From Microlunatus phosphovorus NM-1 (GTDB taxonomy: Bacteria > Actinomycetota > Actinomycetes > Propionibacteriales > Propionibacteriaceae): DNA of 64,000 bases. Under the pieces are notes generated by a model that had not been told where the DNA came from, made no database searches, and saw only the letters and a program-made list of their open reading frames with translations. Below, piece by piece: positions 7,992 to 18,074 of the stretch. The position numbers were made by a program, and so were the translations under genes. The stretch is from assembly GCF_000270245.1 (NCBI RefSeq), contig NC_015635.1:3038001-3102000 (forward strand), read 5' to 3'. Every line of letters begins with the position of its first letter. The stretch's first letter is position 1.

Positions 7992-8879
7992 ATGAGCAAT
8001 CGCAGCGAGGTGCGCGAGTTCCTCGCCGCCCGGCGCGCCCGGATCACCCCAGCGCAGGCCGGGTTGCCTTCCTGGGGTGGCACTCGGCGGGTGCCTGGCT
8101 TGCGCCGGGAGGAGGTGGCGCTGTTAGCCGGAGTGAGCGTCGACTACTACACCCGACTGGAGCGCGGCGACCTCGCCGGCGTATCCGAGGCCGTGTTGGA
8201 CGCCATCGCCGGAGCGCTGCAGCTCGACGAGGCCGAGCGCACGCACCTGCACAATCTGGCGCGGACCGCCCAGACCGGCCCGCGCCGAGCCAGCCGAGCC
8301 GGCCGAAACGCGGCCACCCGCCCCGAGGTCCGTCCGGAGATCCGCCGCGTTCTGGAGGCGCTGACCGAGGCGCCCGCCTATCTGCGCAACGGACGCCGGG
8401 ATCTCCTGGCCGCCAACCAGCTCGGCCAGGCGCTCTATGCCGACCTGTTCCTCGACCCGAGCAGACCACCCAACCTGGGCCGTTACGTCTTCTGCGACGC
8501 GCGATCACGCACCTTCTTCCCGAACTGGCCGACCGTCGCTCGAGACATGGTCGCAGCGCTGCGGATCGAAGCCGGCAAGAACCCGTACGACCGCGAGGTG
8601 AGCGATCTCGTCGGTGAGCTGAGCACGCGCAGCGACGAGTTCGCCACGCTGTGGGCGGCGCAGCAGGTTCGCTTCCACCGAAGTGGACGCAAGTCATTCC
8701 AGCACCCGATCGTGGGCGAGCTGGACCTGAGCTTCGAGGCGTTGGAGCTGCCCGCCGATCCAGGCCTGTCGCTGGTCGTCTACACCGCCGACCCTGGAAG
8801 CTCCGCGGAGGATGGGCTGCTCTTGCTGATGTCCTGGGCGGCGACACAAGAAGCAGCCCGGCCGCGAACTGGCACCTGA
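7992..8879 (+). CDS. Helix-turn-helix regulator with MmyB-like ligand-binding domain
   Basis: 295 residues from the ATG at 7992; the frame is open back to 7653, but those codons cross the divergent promoter and the start of the binding-protein gene. The N-terminus SEVREFLAARRARITPAQAG and LRREEVALLAGVSVDYYTRLE is the XRE-type DNA-binding domain of the MmyB class. The C-terminal part, with PAYLRNGRRDLLAANQLGQAL and ELSTRSDEFATLWA, matches the PAS-like MmyB ligand-binding domain, thought to bind fatty-acid-like molecules. MmyB proteins usually regulate a divergent neighbour, here the sugar ABC operon. That pairing is suggested by position only. Confidence 0.9.
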   Translation: MSNRSEVREFLAARRARITPAQAGLPSWGGTRRVPGLRREEVALLAGVSVDYYTRLERGDLAGVSEAVLDAIAGALQLDEAERTHLHNLARTAQTGPRRASRAGRNAATRPEVRPEIRRVLEALTEAPAYLRNGRRDLLAANQLGQALYADLFLDPSRPPNLGRYVFCDARSRTFFPNWPTVARDMVAALRIEAGKNPYDREVSDLVGELSTRSDEFATLWAAQQVRFHRSGRKSFQHPIVGELDLSFEALELPADPGLSLVVYTADPGSSAEDGLLLLMSWAATQEAARPRTGT

Positions 8880-8892
8880 CGAGAGTCTCGTG

Positions 8893-8907
8893 CCCGGAGA
8901 TTCCGGG
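8893..8907. terminator. Short hairpin between convergent genes
   Basis: CCCGGA and TCCGGG arms (8893-8898, 8902-8907) enclose a 3-base loop in the 31-bp gap between the MmyB-like gene (ends 8879) and the convergent hydrolase (ends 8911). A second small dyad around 8880-8892 adjoins it. No T-run follows on either strand. It is a possible bidirectional terminator. Confidence 0.4.
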
Positions 8908-8910
8908 TCG

Positions 8911-9615
8911 CTAGCCAAGCCGGGCGCGCAAGTACGGGTTGGTGGCTCGCTCATGAGCCATCGTGGTCTGCGGACCGTGGCCGGGCAGCACGGCCGCACT
9001 GTCCGGGAGCGGCAGCACCTTGTCCTTCAGTGACCGGAGCATCGCGACTTGGTCGCCACCCGGCAGATCGGTGCGTCCGATCGAGCCTGCGAAGAGCACA
9101 TCACCGCTGAAGACGACCTGGTCGATCTCGGTGTCGGCACCGAGCGAGGTCAAGGGATAGTCGGAGCGATACATCACCGAGCCGGCGGTGTGACCCGGCG
9201 CATGAATCGCGTCGAGAGTGACTCCGGCGATCTCCAGCACCGATCCATCGACGAGTTCTCGTACGTCGTCCGGCTCGGCGAAGGTTGACGTCCCGCCCGT
9301 GAGCTGGGCGAGCAGGTGATGAGTCTCGGCGCCCATCGCGCGCAGCGGGTCGGTCAGCAGAGCGCGGTCATCGGGGTGGATCCAACAGGTCGCGTCATAG
9401 CTCCCGCACACCGGCGCGACGGCGAACATGTGGTCGAGATGGCCATGGGTGAGCACCACTGCGACCGGTTTGAGCCGATGCTCGGCGACCAGCTCGCGTA
9501 CGCCGTCCGCCGCACCGACCCCCGGATCGAGGATCAGACACTCCGCCCCTGGCTGGGTCGCGACCACGTAACAGTTGGTCTGCCAAGGGCCTGCCGGAAA
9601 GGACGCGATGAACAC
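8911..9615 (-). CDS. MBL-fold metallo-hydrolase, glyoxalase II-like
   Basis: 234 residues beginning MFIASFPAGPWQTNCYVV. The metal-binding motif THGHLDH (about residues 55-61), the later His in APGHTAGS, the Asp in FSGDVLFAGSIGRTDLPGG and the last His in LPGHGPQT form the full dinuclear metal site of glyoxalase-II-like hydrolases. Likely reaction: hydrolysis of a thioester or similar ester in the cytoplasm. The gene is divergent from the DUF349 gene and near relA, apt and secDF, a neighbourhood I recall as widely conserved in Actinobacteria, so it is a core gene and not part of the sugar operon. Confidence 0.9.
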   Translation of the reverse strand: MFIASFPAGPWQTNCYVVATQPGAECLILDPGVGAADGVRELVAEHRLKPVAVVLTHGHLDHMFAVAPVCGSYDATCWIHPDDRALLTDPLRAMGAETHHLLAQLTGGTSTFAEPDDVRELVDGSVLEIAGVTLDAIHAPGHTAGSVMYRSDYPLTSLGADTEIDQVVFSGDVLFAGSIGRTDLPGGDQVAMLRSLKDKVLPLPDSAAVLPGHGPQTTMAHERATNPYLRARLG

Positions 9616-9711
9616 ACGGCTGAGACTAACGACCGCCGATCGAACGCCGGAAGAAGTGGCTTCGCGATACAGATGTGACCAAGCTCATGTCTATCGGGCA
9701 GGATGGACCTC

Positions 9712-10974
9712 ATGAGTGACGAAGGCGCCCCCGCCACTCCCGCACCAGGGCCCGCCTCCTTTGGCCGAGTCGACCCCGACGGGACGGTGTACGTCTGCAC
9801 CCAAGCCGGCGAACGTGCCGTCGGCCAGGTGCCCGATGTGCCTCCCGACGAAGCTCTGGCATTCTTCACTCGCCGCTACGAGGCGTTGGACTTGGAGGTC
9901 TCCCTGCTGGAGACCCGGGTCGCCTCCGGTGCGCTGTCCCCCGACGACGCGATGTCATCGATCAAGACGGTCCGGGGCAGCGTCGCCGACGCTCATGCCG
10001 TCGGCGACCTGGATGGCCTCTCCGCTCGCCTCGACGCCCTGGTGCCGAGAGTCGCCGAGCAGCGTGCCGCACGCAAGGCCGAGCGGGCGAAGGCGACGGC
10101 CCAGGCCAAAGAGGCCAAGGAGCGTTTCGTCGCCGAGGCCGAGAAGCTGGCTCTCAGCAACGACTGGCGCGGCGGGGTCAACCGGTTCCGAGACCTGCTG
10201 GAGGATTGGAAAGCGCTCCCCCGGCTCGATCGAGCGACAGATGACGAACTGTGGCACCGATTCTCCAGCGCCCGCACCACCTACACTCGCCAGCGCAAGG
10301 CGCAGTTCGCCCGGGAGGCTGAACAGCGCGACGTCGCCCGCCGGGCCAAGGAGAAGCTGGTCGCCGAGGCCGAGGCGCTGCAGAACTCCACCGACTGGGC
10401 CCAGACCACGACGGCGTACCGAGATCTGATGTCCCGCTGGCGGGCTGCCGGCTCGGCACCCAAGGGTGTCGACGACGAGCTGTGGAAGCGATTCCGCGGC
10501 GCCCAGGATGTGTTCTTCGCCGCCAAGCAGGCCGTGCAGTCGGAGCAGGACACTGAGTTTCGGGCCAATGGCGCCGCCAAGCAGGAACTGCTCAGCGAGG
10601 CCGAGGCGCTGGTGCCGGTCCGCGACCTGGCCGCAGCCAAGGCGGCCTACCGGGACATCCTCGACCGCTGGTCGGCGATCGGCAAGGTGCCACGCGAGAT
10701 GATCCGGCCGCTCGACAGCCGGCTGCGCGCCGTCGAGACCGCGATCCGGCACGCCGAGGACGACCAATGGCGACGGACCAACCCCGAGGCACGCGCCCGG
10801 GCCGAGGACACCGCCGCCAAGCTCGAGGCCCAGATCGCCCAGCTCGAGGAGAAGGCCGCCAAGGCGGAAGCTCGAGGCGATGCCAAGGCCGCCCGCGACG
10901 CCCATTCGTCAGCGGACACCTACCGTCAGTGGCTGGAGCAGGCCCTCAAGGCAGCCGACGACTTCAGCGGCTGA
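9712..10974 (+). CDS. DUF349 domain-containing protein
   Basis: About 420 residues from the ATG at 9712 (AGGA just upstream; an ATG at 9703 is an alternative). After a short acidic head come three DUF349 helical repeats, recognisable by recurring patterns such as LSNDWRGGVNRFRDLLEDWK, NSTDWAQTTTAYRDLMSRWR and VRDLAAAKAAYRDILDRW, each followed by a DDELWxRF-type motif. The C-terminus is a charged Ala/Glu/Lys-rich coiled coil (about 360-420). The function of the family is poorly known. It ends 3 bp from the convergent stop of relA, leaving no room for a terminator. Confidence 0.9.
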   Translation: MSDEGAPATPAPGPASFGRVDPDGTVYVCTQAGERAVGQVPDVPPDEALAFFTRRYEALDLEVSLLETRVASGALSPDDAMSSIKTVRGSVADAHAVGDLDGLSARLDALVPRVAEQRAARKAERAKATAQAKEAKERFVAEAEKLALSNDWRGGVNRFRDLLEDWKALPRLDRATDDELWHRFSSARTTYTRQRKAQFAREAEQRDVARRAKEKLVAEAEALQNSTDWAQTTTAYRDLMSRWRAAGSAPKGVDDELWKRFRGAQDVFFAAKQAVQSEQDTEFRANGAAKQELLSEAEALVPVRDLAAAKAAYRDILDRWSAIGKVPREMIRPLDSRLRAVETAIRHAEDDQWRRTNPEARARAEDTAAKLEAQIAQLEEKAAKAEARGDAKAARDAHSSADTYRQWLEQALKAADDFSG

Positions 10975-10977
10975 GCC

Positions 10978-13374
10978 TCACTGCCGGATGCGGTAGACGT
11001 CGAAGACACCCGGCACCTGGCGAACGCCGCGGAGCACGTGGTCCAGGTGGGTCGGGTCGGCGGTCTCGAAGGTGAAGCGGGCCTTGCAGATCTTGTCCTT
11101 GGTGGTGTTCAGCGCCGCGGACAAGATGTTGACGTGCTGATCCGACAGCGCGCGGGTGATGTCGGAGAGCAGCCGGTTGCGGTCCAGCGCCTCGACCTGG
11201 ATCGCGACCAAGAAGGAGCTCTGCGCGGTCGGCGGCGCCCAGCCGACGCCGATGATCCGCTCGGCGTGCTCAGTGCGCAGATGATCGGCATTGACACAAT
11301 CGCTGCGGTGCACCGACACGCCTGCGCCCCGGGTGATGAAGCCGATGATGTCGTCGCCGGGCACCGGCGTACAGCACTTGGCCAGCTTGACCAGCAGATC
11401 GGTGTCGCCGTCGATCTCGATCCCGGAGTCCGAGGCCGACCGTTTGCGCCGCCGCCGGCCGGTGACGACCTGGTCTTCGTTGATCTCGTCGGCAGTGGCG
11501 TCCTGGCCGCCCTCGGCCTCGATCAGCCGGTTGATCACCGCCTGCGAGCCGACGGTGCCCTCGCCGACCGCGGCGTAGAGCCCCGGCACGTCGCGGAGCT
11601 TGAAGTAGTCCGCGACCGCGGTCAGGTGCTCCACGGTGAGCAGCCGCTGCAGCGGCAGCCCGGCCTTCCGCAACTGCTTGGCGATCGCTTCCTTGCCGTT
11701 CTCGATCGACTCCTCACGGCGCGTGCGGGTGAAGTAGTGCCGGATCTTGTTCCGCGCGCGTGGGCTCTTGGCGAACTCCAGCCAGTCTCGCTTCGGTCCG
11801 GCATCGGGGCTCTTGGTGGTGAGGATCTCGACGACATCGCCGTTGGAGAGCTGCGACTCCAACGCGACCAGCCGACCGTTCACCCGGGCGCCGATGGTCC
11901 GGTGTCCCACTTCCGTGTGGATCGCGTACGCGAAGTCGACCGGGGTCGCGCCCTGCGGCAGCGCGTGGATATCGCCGTTGGGCGTGAAGGTATAGACCTG
12001 GGAAGAGTTGATCTCGAACCGCAGCGAGTCGAGGAACTCGCCCGGATCGGTGGTCTCTCGCTGCCAGTCGAGCAGCAGGCGCACCCAGGTCAGGTCGTCG
12101 CTGCTGCCGGTGGCGGTCTCGGCCAAGGCCTTGCCGCCTTCCTTGTACTTCCAGTGCGCCGCCACGCCGAACTCGGCGCGCTTGTGCATCTCCTCGGTGC
12201 GGATCTGCAACTCCACCGGCTTGCCCTGCGGGCCCAGTACGGTCGTGTGCAACGACTGGTACATGTTGAACTTGGGCATGGCGATGTAGTCCTTGAACCG
12301 GCCCGGCAGCGGGTTCCAGCGGACGTGCATCACCCCCAGCGCCGCATAGCAGTCCCTGGTGCTGTCGACCAGGATCCGCAGACCCACCAGGTCGAAGATG
12401 TCGGCGAAGTCGCGGCGCCGGACCACCATCTTCTGATAGATCGAGTAGTAGTGCTTCGGCCGCCCGGTGACGGTCGCCCGGATCTTGGCCGCTCGCAGGT
12501 CGGCGTTGACCTGCTCGATCACCTGGGAGAGGAACTCGTCCCGGCGCGGTGCGGCCTCAGCCACCATCCGGACGATCTCGTCGTACACCTTGGGCTGCAT
12601 GGTCGCGAAGGACAGGTCCTCCAACTCCCACTTGATCGCGTTCATGCCCAGCCGGTGAGCCAACGGGGCGAAGATCTCCAGGGTCTCCGAGGCGATCCGA
12701 TATTGCTTGTCCGGCCTCAGGTAGTGCAAGGTGCGCATATTGTGCAGCCGGTCGGCCAGCTTGATCACCAACACCCGGATGTCGCGCGACATCGCGATGA
12801 TCATCTTGCGGATGGTCTCGGACTTGGCCGACTCGCCGTACTTGACCTTGTCGAGCTTGGTGCAGCCGTCGACCAGCAGAGCGACCTTGTCGCCGAAGTC
12901 GTGGGTCAGGGCCTCCAGCGTGTACGCGGTGTCCTCGACAGTGTCGTGCAGCAATGCGGCGCACAGTGTCGTCTCGGTCATCCCGAGCTCGGCCAGGATC
13001 GTGGTCACCGCCAGCGGATGGGTGATGAAGGCATCACCGCTCTTGCGGGTCTGGCCACGGTGATAACGCTCGGCGGTCCGGTACGCCCGCTCGATCAGCG
13101 CCAGGTCAGCCTTCGGATGGTTGGCCCTGATCACCTTGAACAGCGGATCGAGCACCGGTGCCTGCGCCTTGCCGGCCCCGAACCGGGCGATGCGCTGCCG
13201 CATCCGCACCCGGGGCTGCTCCGATTCCGGGACGACTCGAACCACCGGAGTGGGCGGCGGAGCGGCGCTCGCCGGCGACCCCGGTGACAGAGTCTCCGCC
13301 GGCTCAGGGCGCACCCCAGCGCGCCCCGTCGTCCCGCTCGACGGTCGCGTCACGGTCCCAGGCTCAATCGTCAC
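10978..13374 (-). CDS. relA: Bifunctional (p)ppGpp synthetase/hydrolase
   Basis: 798 residues from a GTG at 13374. Domain order is that of long RSH enzymes: HD hydrolase domain ([13 protein letters not shown] and HDTVEDT, near 115-147), synthetase domain ([34 protein letters not shown] and [11 protein letters not shown], about 300-410), TGS ([22 protein letters not shown]), helical and zinc-finger-like CC segment ([21 protein letters not shown]), and a C-terminal ACT domain. With the HD residues intact it should both make and degrade the stringent-response alarmone. The first 60 residues are a Pro/Ala-rich extension. It follows the potassium-channel gene after about 75 bp and converges on the DUF349 gene. 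Confidence 0.97.
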   Translation of the reverse strand: MTIEPGTVTRPSSGTTGRAGVRPEPAETLSPGSPASAAPPPTPVVRVVPESEQPRVRMRQRIARFGAGKAQAPVLDPLFKVIRANHPKADLALIERAYRTAERYHRGQTRKSGDAFITHPLAVTTILAELGMTETTLCAALLHDTVEDTAYTLEALTHDFGDKVALLVDGCTKLDKVKYGESAKSETIRKMIIAMSRDIRVLVIKLADRLHNMRTLHYLRPDKQYRIASETLEIFAPLAHRLGMNAIKWELEDLSFATMQPKVYDEIVRMVAEAAPRRDEFLSQVIEQVNADLRAAKIRATVTGRPKHYYSIYQKMVVRRRDFADIFDLVGLRILVDSTRDCYAALGVMHVRWNPLPGRFKDYIAMPKFNMYQSLHTTVLGPQGKPVELQIRTEEMHKRAEFGVAAHWKYKEGGKALAETATGSSDDLTWVRLLLDWQRETTDPGEFLDSLRFEINSSQVYTFTPNGDIHALPQGATPVDFAYAIHTEVGHRTIGARVNGRLVALESQLSNGDVVEILTTKSPDAGPKRDWLEFAKSPRARNKIRHYFTRTRREESIENGKEAIAKQLRKAGLPLQRLLTVEHLTAVADYFKLRDVPGLYAAVGEGTVGSQAVINRLIEAEGGQDATADEINEDQVVTGRRRRKRSASDSGIEIDGDTDLLVKLAKCCTPVPGDDIIGFITRGAGVSVHRSDCVNADHLRTEHAERIIGVGWAPPTAQSSFLVAIQVEALDRNRLLSDITRALSDQHVNILSAALNTTKDKICKARFTFETADPTHLDHVLRGVRQVPGVFDVYRIRQ

Positions 13375-13448
13375 CCCTGCGCACCCTTCAGCCGAAGTGC
13401 AGCAAGTCTAGGACAGCGCCTCGCAGTCGGGTTACCGGTCGGTCCTGA

Positions 13449-14570
13449 TCACCAGTTGCTGCGACCCGAACGGCGCCGGCTCGGGGGCTGCGGCTCCGAG
13501 CCGGCGACCTCGGCGACGGCATGCCGGACCACCACGACCTGGTCGCCGGTCTCCAGCTTGGCCACGGTCGGGTCGTAGAACCGGCGCAGCGTCTTGTTGC
13601 GCACGACAGCGATGACTGCCTCGCCTTTGACGTCGTCCGGCGCCCGGCCGACCTCATCGGGGCGCACCTGGCGCTCCCCGACCTCCAGGCCCTCCTTGCT
13701 GGACAGCAGGTCCTCGATCACCGTGCCCAGGTTCGGGCTGACCGCAGAGAGACCCAGCAGACGTCCCACGGCCTCGGAGGAGGTCACCACGGCGTTGGCG
13801 CCGGACTGGCGCACCAACGAGGCGTTGTCGTCCTCGCGGACCGCGACCACCACATGCGCGCTCGGATTGAGCTGGCGTACGGTCAAAGTCACCAGGATCG
13901 CGGAGTCGTCGCGGTCCAACGTGATGATCACCTCGCGCGCCTTGATGATCTCGGCGCGACGCAACACGTCGCGGCGGGTGGCGTCGCCCTCGATGGCGGC
14001 GAAACCACGCAGGTTGGCGTCGACGACGGCGCTCGGCTTGGGATCGATGACCACGATCTGCGCCGGGTTGGCGCCGTTGCTCTGCAGCGTGTCGACGGCG
14101 CTGCGGCCCTTGGTGCCGTAGCCGACGACGACCACGTGGTTGCGCATGTGATTCCTCCAGTAGCTGTCGCGCAGGATCCGGCGGCCCTCGTTGGCCAGCA
14201 CCTCCAAGGTGGTGCCGACCAACAGGACCAGGAACAGGATGCGCATCGGGGTGACCAGCACCGCGTTCAGGATCCGGGCCTGCGGCGTGACCGGGGTGAT
14301 GTCGCCGTATCCGGTGGTGGTGATCGTGACGGTCGCGTAGTAGATCGCGTCCACGAAGGACACCGCGCCGTCATGGGTGTCGGTGTAGGAGCCGCGGTCG
14401 AAATAGACCAACGCCACGATGAAGACCAACAGACTCAGCGCCAGCACACCTCGGCGAGCCAGTTCGCGAGCCGGCGTCGAGGAGCGCGACGGCAGGCTCA
14501 CCAGGGTCTGGTGAGTCCATGATGGGTGAGCCCGACTCCGGGACCGCCCGAAGCCACGCAACATGCTCAT
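13449..14570 (-). CDS. Potassium channel protein with RCK (TrkA-N/TrkA-C) domains
   Basis: 373 residues. A Ser/Arg-rich N-terminus leads into a first membrane helix (VLALSLLVFIVALVYF), a pore loop with the K+ selectivity filter TTGYGD (near 85), and a second helix (MRILFLVLLVGTTLEVLA). The cytosolic part starts with a Rossmann RCK_N domain (HVVVVGYGTKGRSAV) that binds nucleotide, and ends with an RCK_C domain (DVKGEAVIAVVRNKTLRRF). This two-helix, RCK-gated layout is that of MthK/Kch-like channels. It begins 10 bp after the apt stop and so is probably co-transcribed. Confidence 0.93.
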   Translation of the reverse strand: MSMLRGFGRSRSRAHPSWTHQTLVSLPSRSSTPARELARRGVLALSLLVFIVALVYFDRGSYTDTHDGAVSFVDAIYYATVTITTTGYGDITPVTPQARILNAVLVTPMRILFLVLLVGTTLEVLANEGRRILRDSYWRNHMRNHVVVVGYGTKGRSAVDTLQSNGANPAQIVVIDPKPSAVVDANLRGFAAIEGDATRRDVLRRAEIIKAREVIITLDRDDSAILVTLTVRQLNPSAHVVVAVREDDNASLVRQSGANAVVTSSEAVGRLLGLSAVSPNLGTVIEDLLSSKEGLEVGERQVRPDEVGRAPDDVKGEAVIAVVRNKTLRRFYDPTVAKLETGDQVVVVRHAVAEVAGSEPQPPSRRRSGRSNW

Positions 14571-14580
14571 GCCCGGGTCA

Positions 14581-15129
14581 TCATGACGCGCCGAAGGTGA
14601 GGACCGACGTCACCGGGCCGAAGCCCAGCCGGGTCAGCCGCTCCCGCCCACCGAGCTCGCTCAACTCGAGCAGCAAGGTGATGCCGACCAACTGCCCGCC
14701 GAGCCGGCCCACCAGCTCGGCCGCGGCAGCAGCGGTGCCGCCGGTGGCCAGGACGTCATCGACGATCAACACCCGGGCGCTGGGACCGAAAGCGTCGGCG
14801 TGCACGGCCAGGGTCGTGCTGCCGTACTCCAGGTCATAGGTGACCGACTCCACCGGCCGCGGCAGCTTGTCCGGCTTGCGCGCGGGCACGAATCCGGCCC
14901 CCAGCGCCAACGCGATCGCCGGGCCGAAAATGAAGCCACGAGCCTCCAGGCCGACCACGATGTCGACATCCCGCGGGCCGGCCGCCACCATCTGCTCGAC
15001 GGCCGCGGCCAGACCGCCGGGGTGTGCGATCAGTGGGGTGATATCGCGGAATCTGACCCCTGGTGTGGGGTAGTCCGCCACCTCGGCGATCAGCCCGGCC
15101 AGGTCGGTGCCAGGCGACGTGTCGCTCAT
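14581..15129 (-). CDS. apt: Adenine phosphoribosyltransferase
   Basis: 182 residues, the normal length. The PRPP-binding loop VLIVDDVLATGGTA (about 120-133), the N-terminal FRDITPL and the VGLEARGFIFGPAIA segment are diagnostic of Apt, which converts adenine plus PRPP to AMP in purine salvage. It lies 17 bp after secF, and apt followed by relA downstream of secDF is a standing arrangement in Actinobacteria, here with a potassium-channel gene between apt and relA. Confidence 0.96.
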   Translation of the reverse strand: MSDTSPGTDLAGLIAEVADYPTPGVRFRDITPLIAHPGGLAAAVEQMVAAGPRDVDIVVGLEARGFIFGPAIALALGAGFVPARKPDKLPRPVESVTYDLEYGSTTLAVHADAFGPSARVLIVDDVLATGGTAAAAAELVGRLGGQLVGITLLLELSELGGRERLTRLGFGPVTSVLTFGAS

Positions 15130-15146
15130 CGGGTCCGCCCTCTCGG

Positions 15147-16400
15147 CTACTTCTTCCGTTGACTGCGAGGCTTGTGTTGTGGCTGAGGCCGCCCTGACGC
15201 GCCCTCGCTGGTCGGTCGGGGAGGCCGGCTGACAGCTGGCGGTGGACTCGTCGAGATGGTGATCCGGGGCTTCTCCAGACTAGGCTCAGCGACGTCCTCC
15301 TCGGCCGAGTCGGCCGGCGGGTCGTACGACGGCAGATCTTCCGCGTCTTCCGCATCGGCAACCGCGACCGGCGCTGCCGAGTTGGCCCTCGCGCCGGCGC
15401 CTGCCTTCGCCTCGGTCTTGGCGCGCCGGGCCAGCACCCGCTTGGTCAGCTTCTGCATCTCCGGCTCGCGCTCCTTGAACTGCGCCAGCAGCGGGGTGGC
15501 GATGAAGATCGAGGAGTACGCACCGGAGATCATGCCGACGAACAACGCCAGGGCCAGGTCCTTCAACGGACCCTCGCCCAGGATGAAGGCGCCGGCGAAC
15601 AACAGCGCCGCGACCGGGAGCACACCGATGATGGTGGTGTTGATCGAGCGGACCAGCACCTGGTTGACCGCCAGGTTGGCTGCCTCGGAGTAGGTCTGGC
15701 GTGCCGACGAGGTCAGATCGCGGACGTTCTCCCGCACCTTGTCGAACACCACCACGGTGTCGTAGAGGGAGTAGCCGAGGATGGTCAGCACCCCGATCAC
15801 GGTGGCCGGGGTGACGGTAAACCCCACCAGCGCGTAAATGCCGATGGTGAGCACCAGGTCGTGCAGCAGCGCGACCAGGGCCGCGATCGACATCTTCCAG
15901 TTCCGGAAGTACGCCCAGATCACCAAGGTGACGAGCAGCAGGAACACGCCGAGGGCGATCAGCGCTCGATCGGTGATCTGACCACCCCACGATGCGCCGA
16001 TCAGGCTGTAGGCGACCTCGTCGGTCGACACACCTGCTTCCTCGGCGATCGCGGCGCGCACCTTCGGCACCTCGGCAACCGGGTCGAGAGTACGGGTCTG
16101 GATCCGGACCTGGTTGCTGCCGATCGTGGTGACCGACGCCTCGGTCAGATCCGGCACTCCGGAGTTGGTCACGGCGTCGGTGAACTGGCTCACCGTCTGG
16201 TCGGTGACGGTGGCCTGCGCCTGGAAGTCGGCACCGCCCTCGAACTCGATGCCCCACTGCATGCCGCGGACACCGATGGAGGCGATCGAGACGATCATCA
16301 GGATCGCCGAGATCACGTACCACCGACGACGCTTGGCGACGAAGTTGTAGGAGACCTCGCCGGTGTAGAGCTTGTGGCCGAACTGGCTGAGCTTCGACAT
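15147..16400 (-). CDS. secF: Protein translocase subunit SecF
   Basis: 417 residues. The N-terminal membrane helix, the EFEGGADFQAQ motif after it, a periplasmic P4-like domain, and five clustered C-terminal helices with ILGYSLYDTVVVFDKVREN, RSINTTIIGVLPV and MISGAYSSIFIATPLL identify SecF. The last 100 residues are a long hydrophilic Ala/Pro/Glu and then Arg/Lys-rich tail ending RSQRKK, longer than in E. coli but common in Actinobacteria. The ATG immediately follows the secD TAG with no spacing. With SecD it uses the proton motive force to complete protein export. Confidence 0.96.
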   Translation of the reverse strand: MSKLSQFGHKLYTGEVSYNFVAKRRRWYVISAILMIVSIASIGVRGMQWGIEFEGGADFQAQATVTDQTVSQFTDAVTNSGVPDLTEASVTTIGSNQVRIQTRTLDPVAEVPKVRAAIAEEAGVSTDEVAYSLIGASWGGQITDRALIALGVFLLLVTLVIWAYFRNWKMSIAALVALLHDLVLTIGIYALVGFTVTPATVIGVLTILGYSLYDTVVVFDKVRENVRDLTSSARQTYSEAANLAVNQVLVRSINTTIIGVLPVAALLFAGAFILGEGPLKDLALALFVGMISGAYSSIFIATPLLAQFKEREPEMQKLTKRVLARRAKTEAKAGAGARANSAAPVAVADAEDAEDLPSYDPPADSAEEDVAEPSLEKPRITISTSPPPAVSRPPRPTSEGASGRPQPQHKPRSQRKK

Positions 16401-18068
16401 CTACGCCTCCTTCCCCGCGGTCGCCGGGACGCCGGTCTTGGCCGCCGCTCGCCGGCTGCGCATCCCCGGCAGGACGCTGACCCCGAGATGATCGGGTGAC
16501 AGGCCCGACAGCCGGTGTCCCTGACCGAAGAACTCGGTCCGACCCAGCAGCGACATCAGCGGCTTGGTGAAGAAGAACACCACCGCAACGTCGATGATCG
16601 TGGTGAGCCCCAGGGTGAAGGCGAAGCCCTTGATCGAGCCGATGGCCAGGATGAACAAGATGATGGCGGACAGCATCGAGACCGCATCGGCGATCAAGAT
16701 GGTCTGCCGGGCGCGTACCCAGCCGGTCTCGATGGCGGTACGCAGACTTCGGCCATCGCGGACCTCGTCTCGGATCCGTTCGAAGTAGATGACGAACGAG
16801 TCCGCCGTGACCCCGATCGCCACGATGGCGCCCGCGATGCCGGGCAGGTTCAGCGCGAAGCCGACCGAGCCGCCGAGCAGCACCACCGCCGCGTACGTGA
16901 TCGCCGCCGCGACCACGAGCGAGGACACCACGACGATGCCGAGACCGCGGTAGTAGAGGAAGCAGAATCCGACCACGAGGATCAGCCCGACGATGCCGGC
17001 GATGATGCCGGCGTGCAGCTGTTCTCCGCCCAAGGTGGCCGAGACGTTGGAGACCTCCGAGACCTCGAACGACAGCGGCAGCGCACCGTACTTCAAGATG
17101 TTCGCCAGCTCGGTCGCCGACTGCTGGTTGAAGCTGCCGGAGATCTCGGCCCGACCACCGGGGATCGACGAGCTCACCGAAGGCGCCGAGATGACTTCGG
17201 AGTCCAGCACGATGGCGAACTGGTTCTCCGGCGGCTGCCGGGTCGCCAGGGTCCCGGTCACAGCCGCGAAGGTGGCGCCACCCTCGCTGTTGAACTCGAG
17301 GTTGACCACCCACTGCACCTGGTTCTGCGGCACTCCGGCCGACGCGGTGGTGAGCTTGGTGCCCTCGATCAGGGTCGGACCGAGCAAATACTTCTCGGTC
17401 TGCTCCCGATTGCAGGCGATCAGCGGCTGATCGGAGACGTCAGGATAGGCATCGGCCTGATCGCAGGTGAAGGCGGCGAAGTCGCTCTGGTCGGCCTCCG
17501 AGGGTTGCCACTCGATGGCTTTGTCCGGCGGCGTGCCCTTTCCTGGCTCGCTCGGCCGGGGTGTGCTCGGTGCCGGGGGCGCGGTCGGCAGCTGAGGGGC
17601 CGGGCGCCGGTCACCGGAGGGGCTGGCGCTCGGCTCCTGGCTGGGCTCCCCGCTCGGGTTGGCCGAGGGTTCCTGGGTAGCCGGTGGCGTGACAGCCTCG
17701 GCGCCGTACACAGCCCGGAAGCGAAGCACAGCGGTCTGACCCACCAGGCGGACCAGTTCGTCCTGCTGCACGTTCGGCACCGCGACCACGATCTGCCGGT
17801 CGCCGGACGTGGTGACCTCGGTCTCGCCGACGCCGAGGCTGTCGACGCGGGACTGGATGATGGTCCGGGCCAGTTGCAGGCTGTTGGGATCGACTTTGCC
17901 GGTGCCGTCGGTGTTCTGAGCAGTCAGGGTGATCGTGGTGCCACCCTGCAGGTCCAGACCCAGCTTCGGTGTCCAGTTGTTCGTGACTGCCATCAGCCCG
18001 TAGAGGGCCGCGACGATCACGCCGAAAATGATGAGAGTGCGACCGGGGTGGCCGCCGCGGTTCGCCAC
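16401..18068 (-). CDS. secD: Protein translocase subunit SecD
   Basis: 555 residues. The first helix is followed by KLGLDLQGGTTITL, the P1 base and head domains, then six membrane helices with GIVGLILVVGFCFLYYRGLGI, IGVTADSFVIYFERIRDEVRDGRS and the final helical pair. Residues about 120-185 are an extended Pro/Ser/Thr linker (PSANPSGEPSQEPSASPSGD and onward) inside the periplasmic head, absent from short SecD proteins and probably disordered. It abuts secF and follows yajC by 6 bp, giving the classical yajC-secD-secF unit. Confidence 0.96.
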   Translation of the reverse strand: MANRGGHPGRTLIIFGVIVAALYGLMAVTNNWTPKLGLDLQGGTTITLTAQNTDGTGKVDPNSLQLARTIIQSRVDSLGVGETEVTTSGDRQIVVAVPNVQQDELVRLVGQTAVLRFRAVYGAEAVTPPATQEPSANPSGEPSQEPSASPSGDRRPAPQLPTAPPAPSTPRPSEPGKGTPPDKAIEWQPSEADQSDFAAFTCDQADAYPDVSDQPLIACNREQTEKYLLGPTLIEGTKLTTASAGVPQNQVQWVVNLEFNSEGGATFAAVTGTLATRQPPENQFAIVLDSEVISAPSVSSSIPGGRAEISGSFNQQSATELANILKYGALPLSFEVSEVSNVSATLGGEQLHAGIIAGIVGLILVVGFCFLYYRGLGIVVVSSLVVAAAITYAAVVLLGGSVGFALNLPGIAGAIVAIGVTADSFVIYFERIRDEVRDGRSLRTAIETGWVRARQTILIADAVSMLSAIILFILAIGSIKGFAFTLGLTTIIDVAVVFFFTKPLMSLLGRTEFFGQGHRLSGLSPDHLGVSVLPGMRSRRAAAKTGVPATAGKEA

Positions 18069-18074
18069 CAGGCG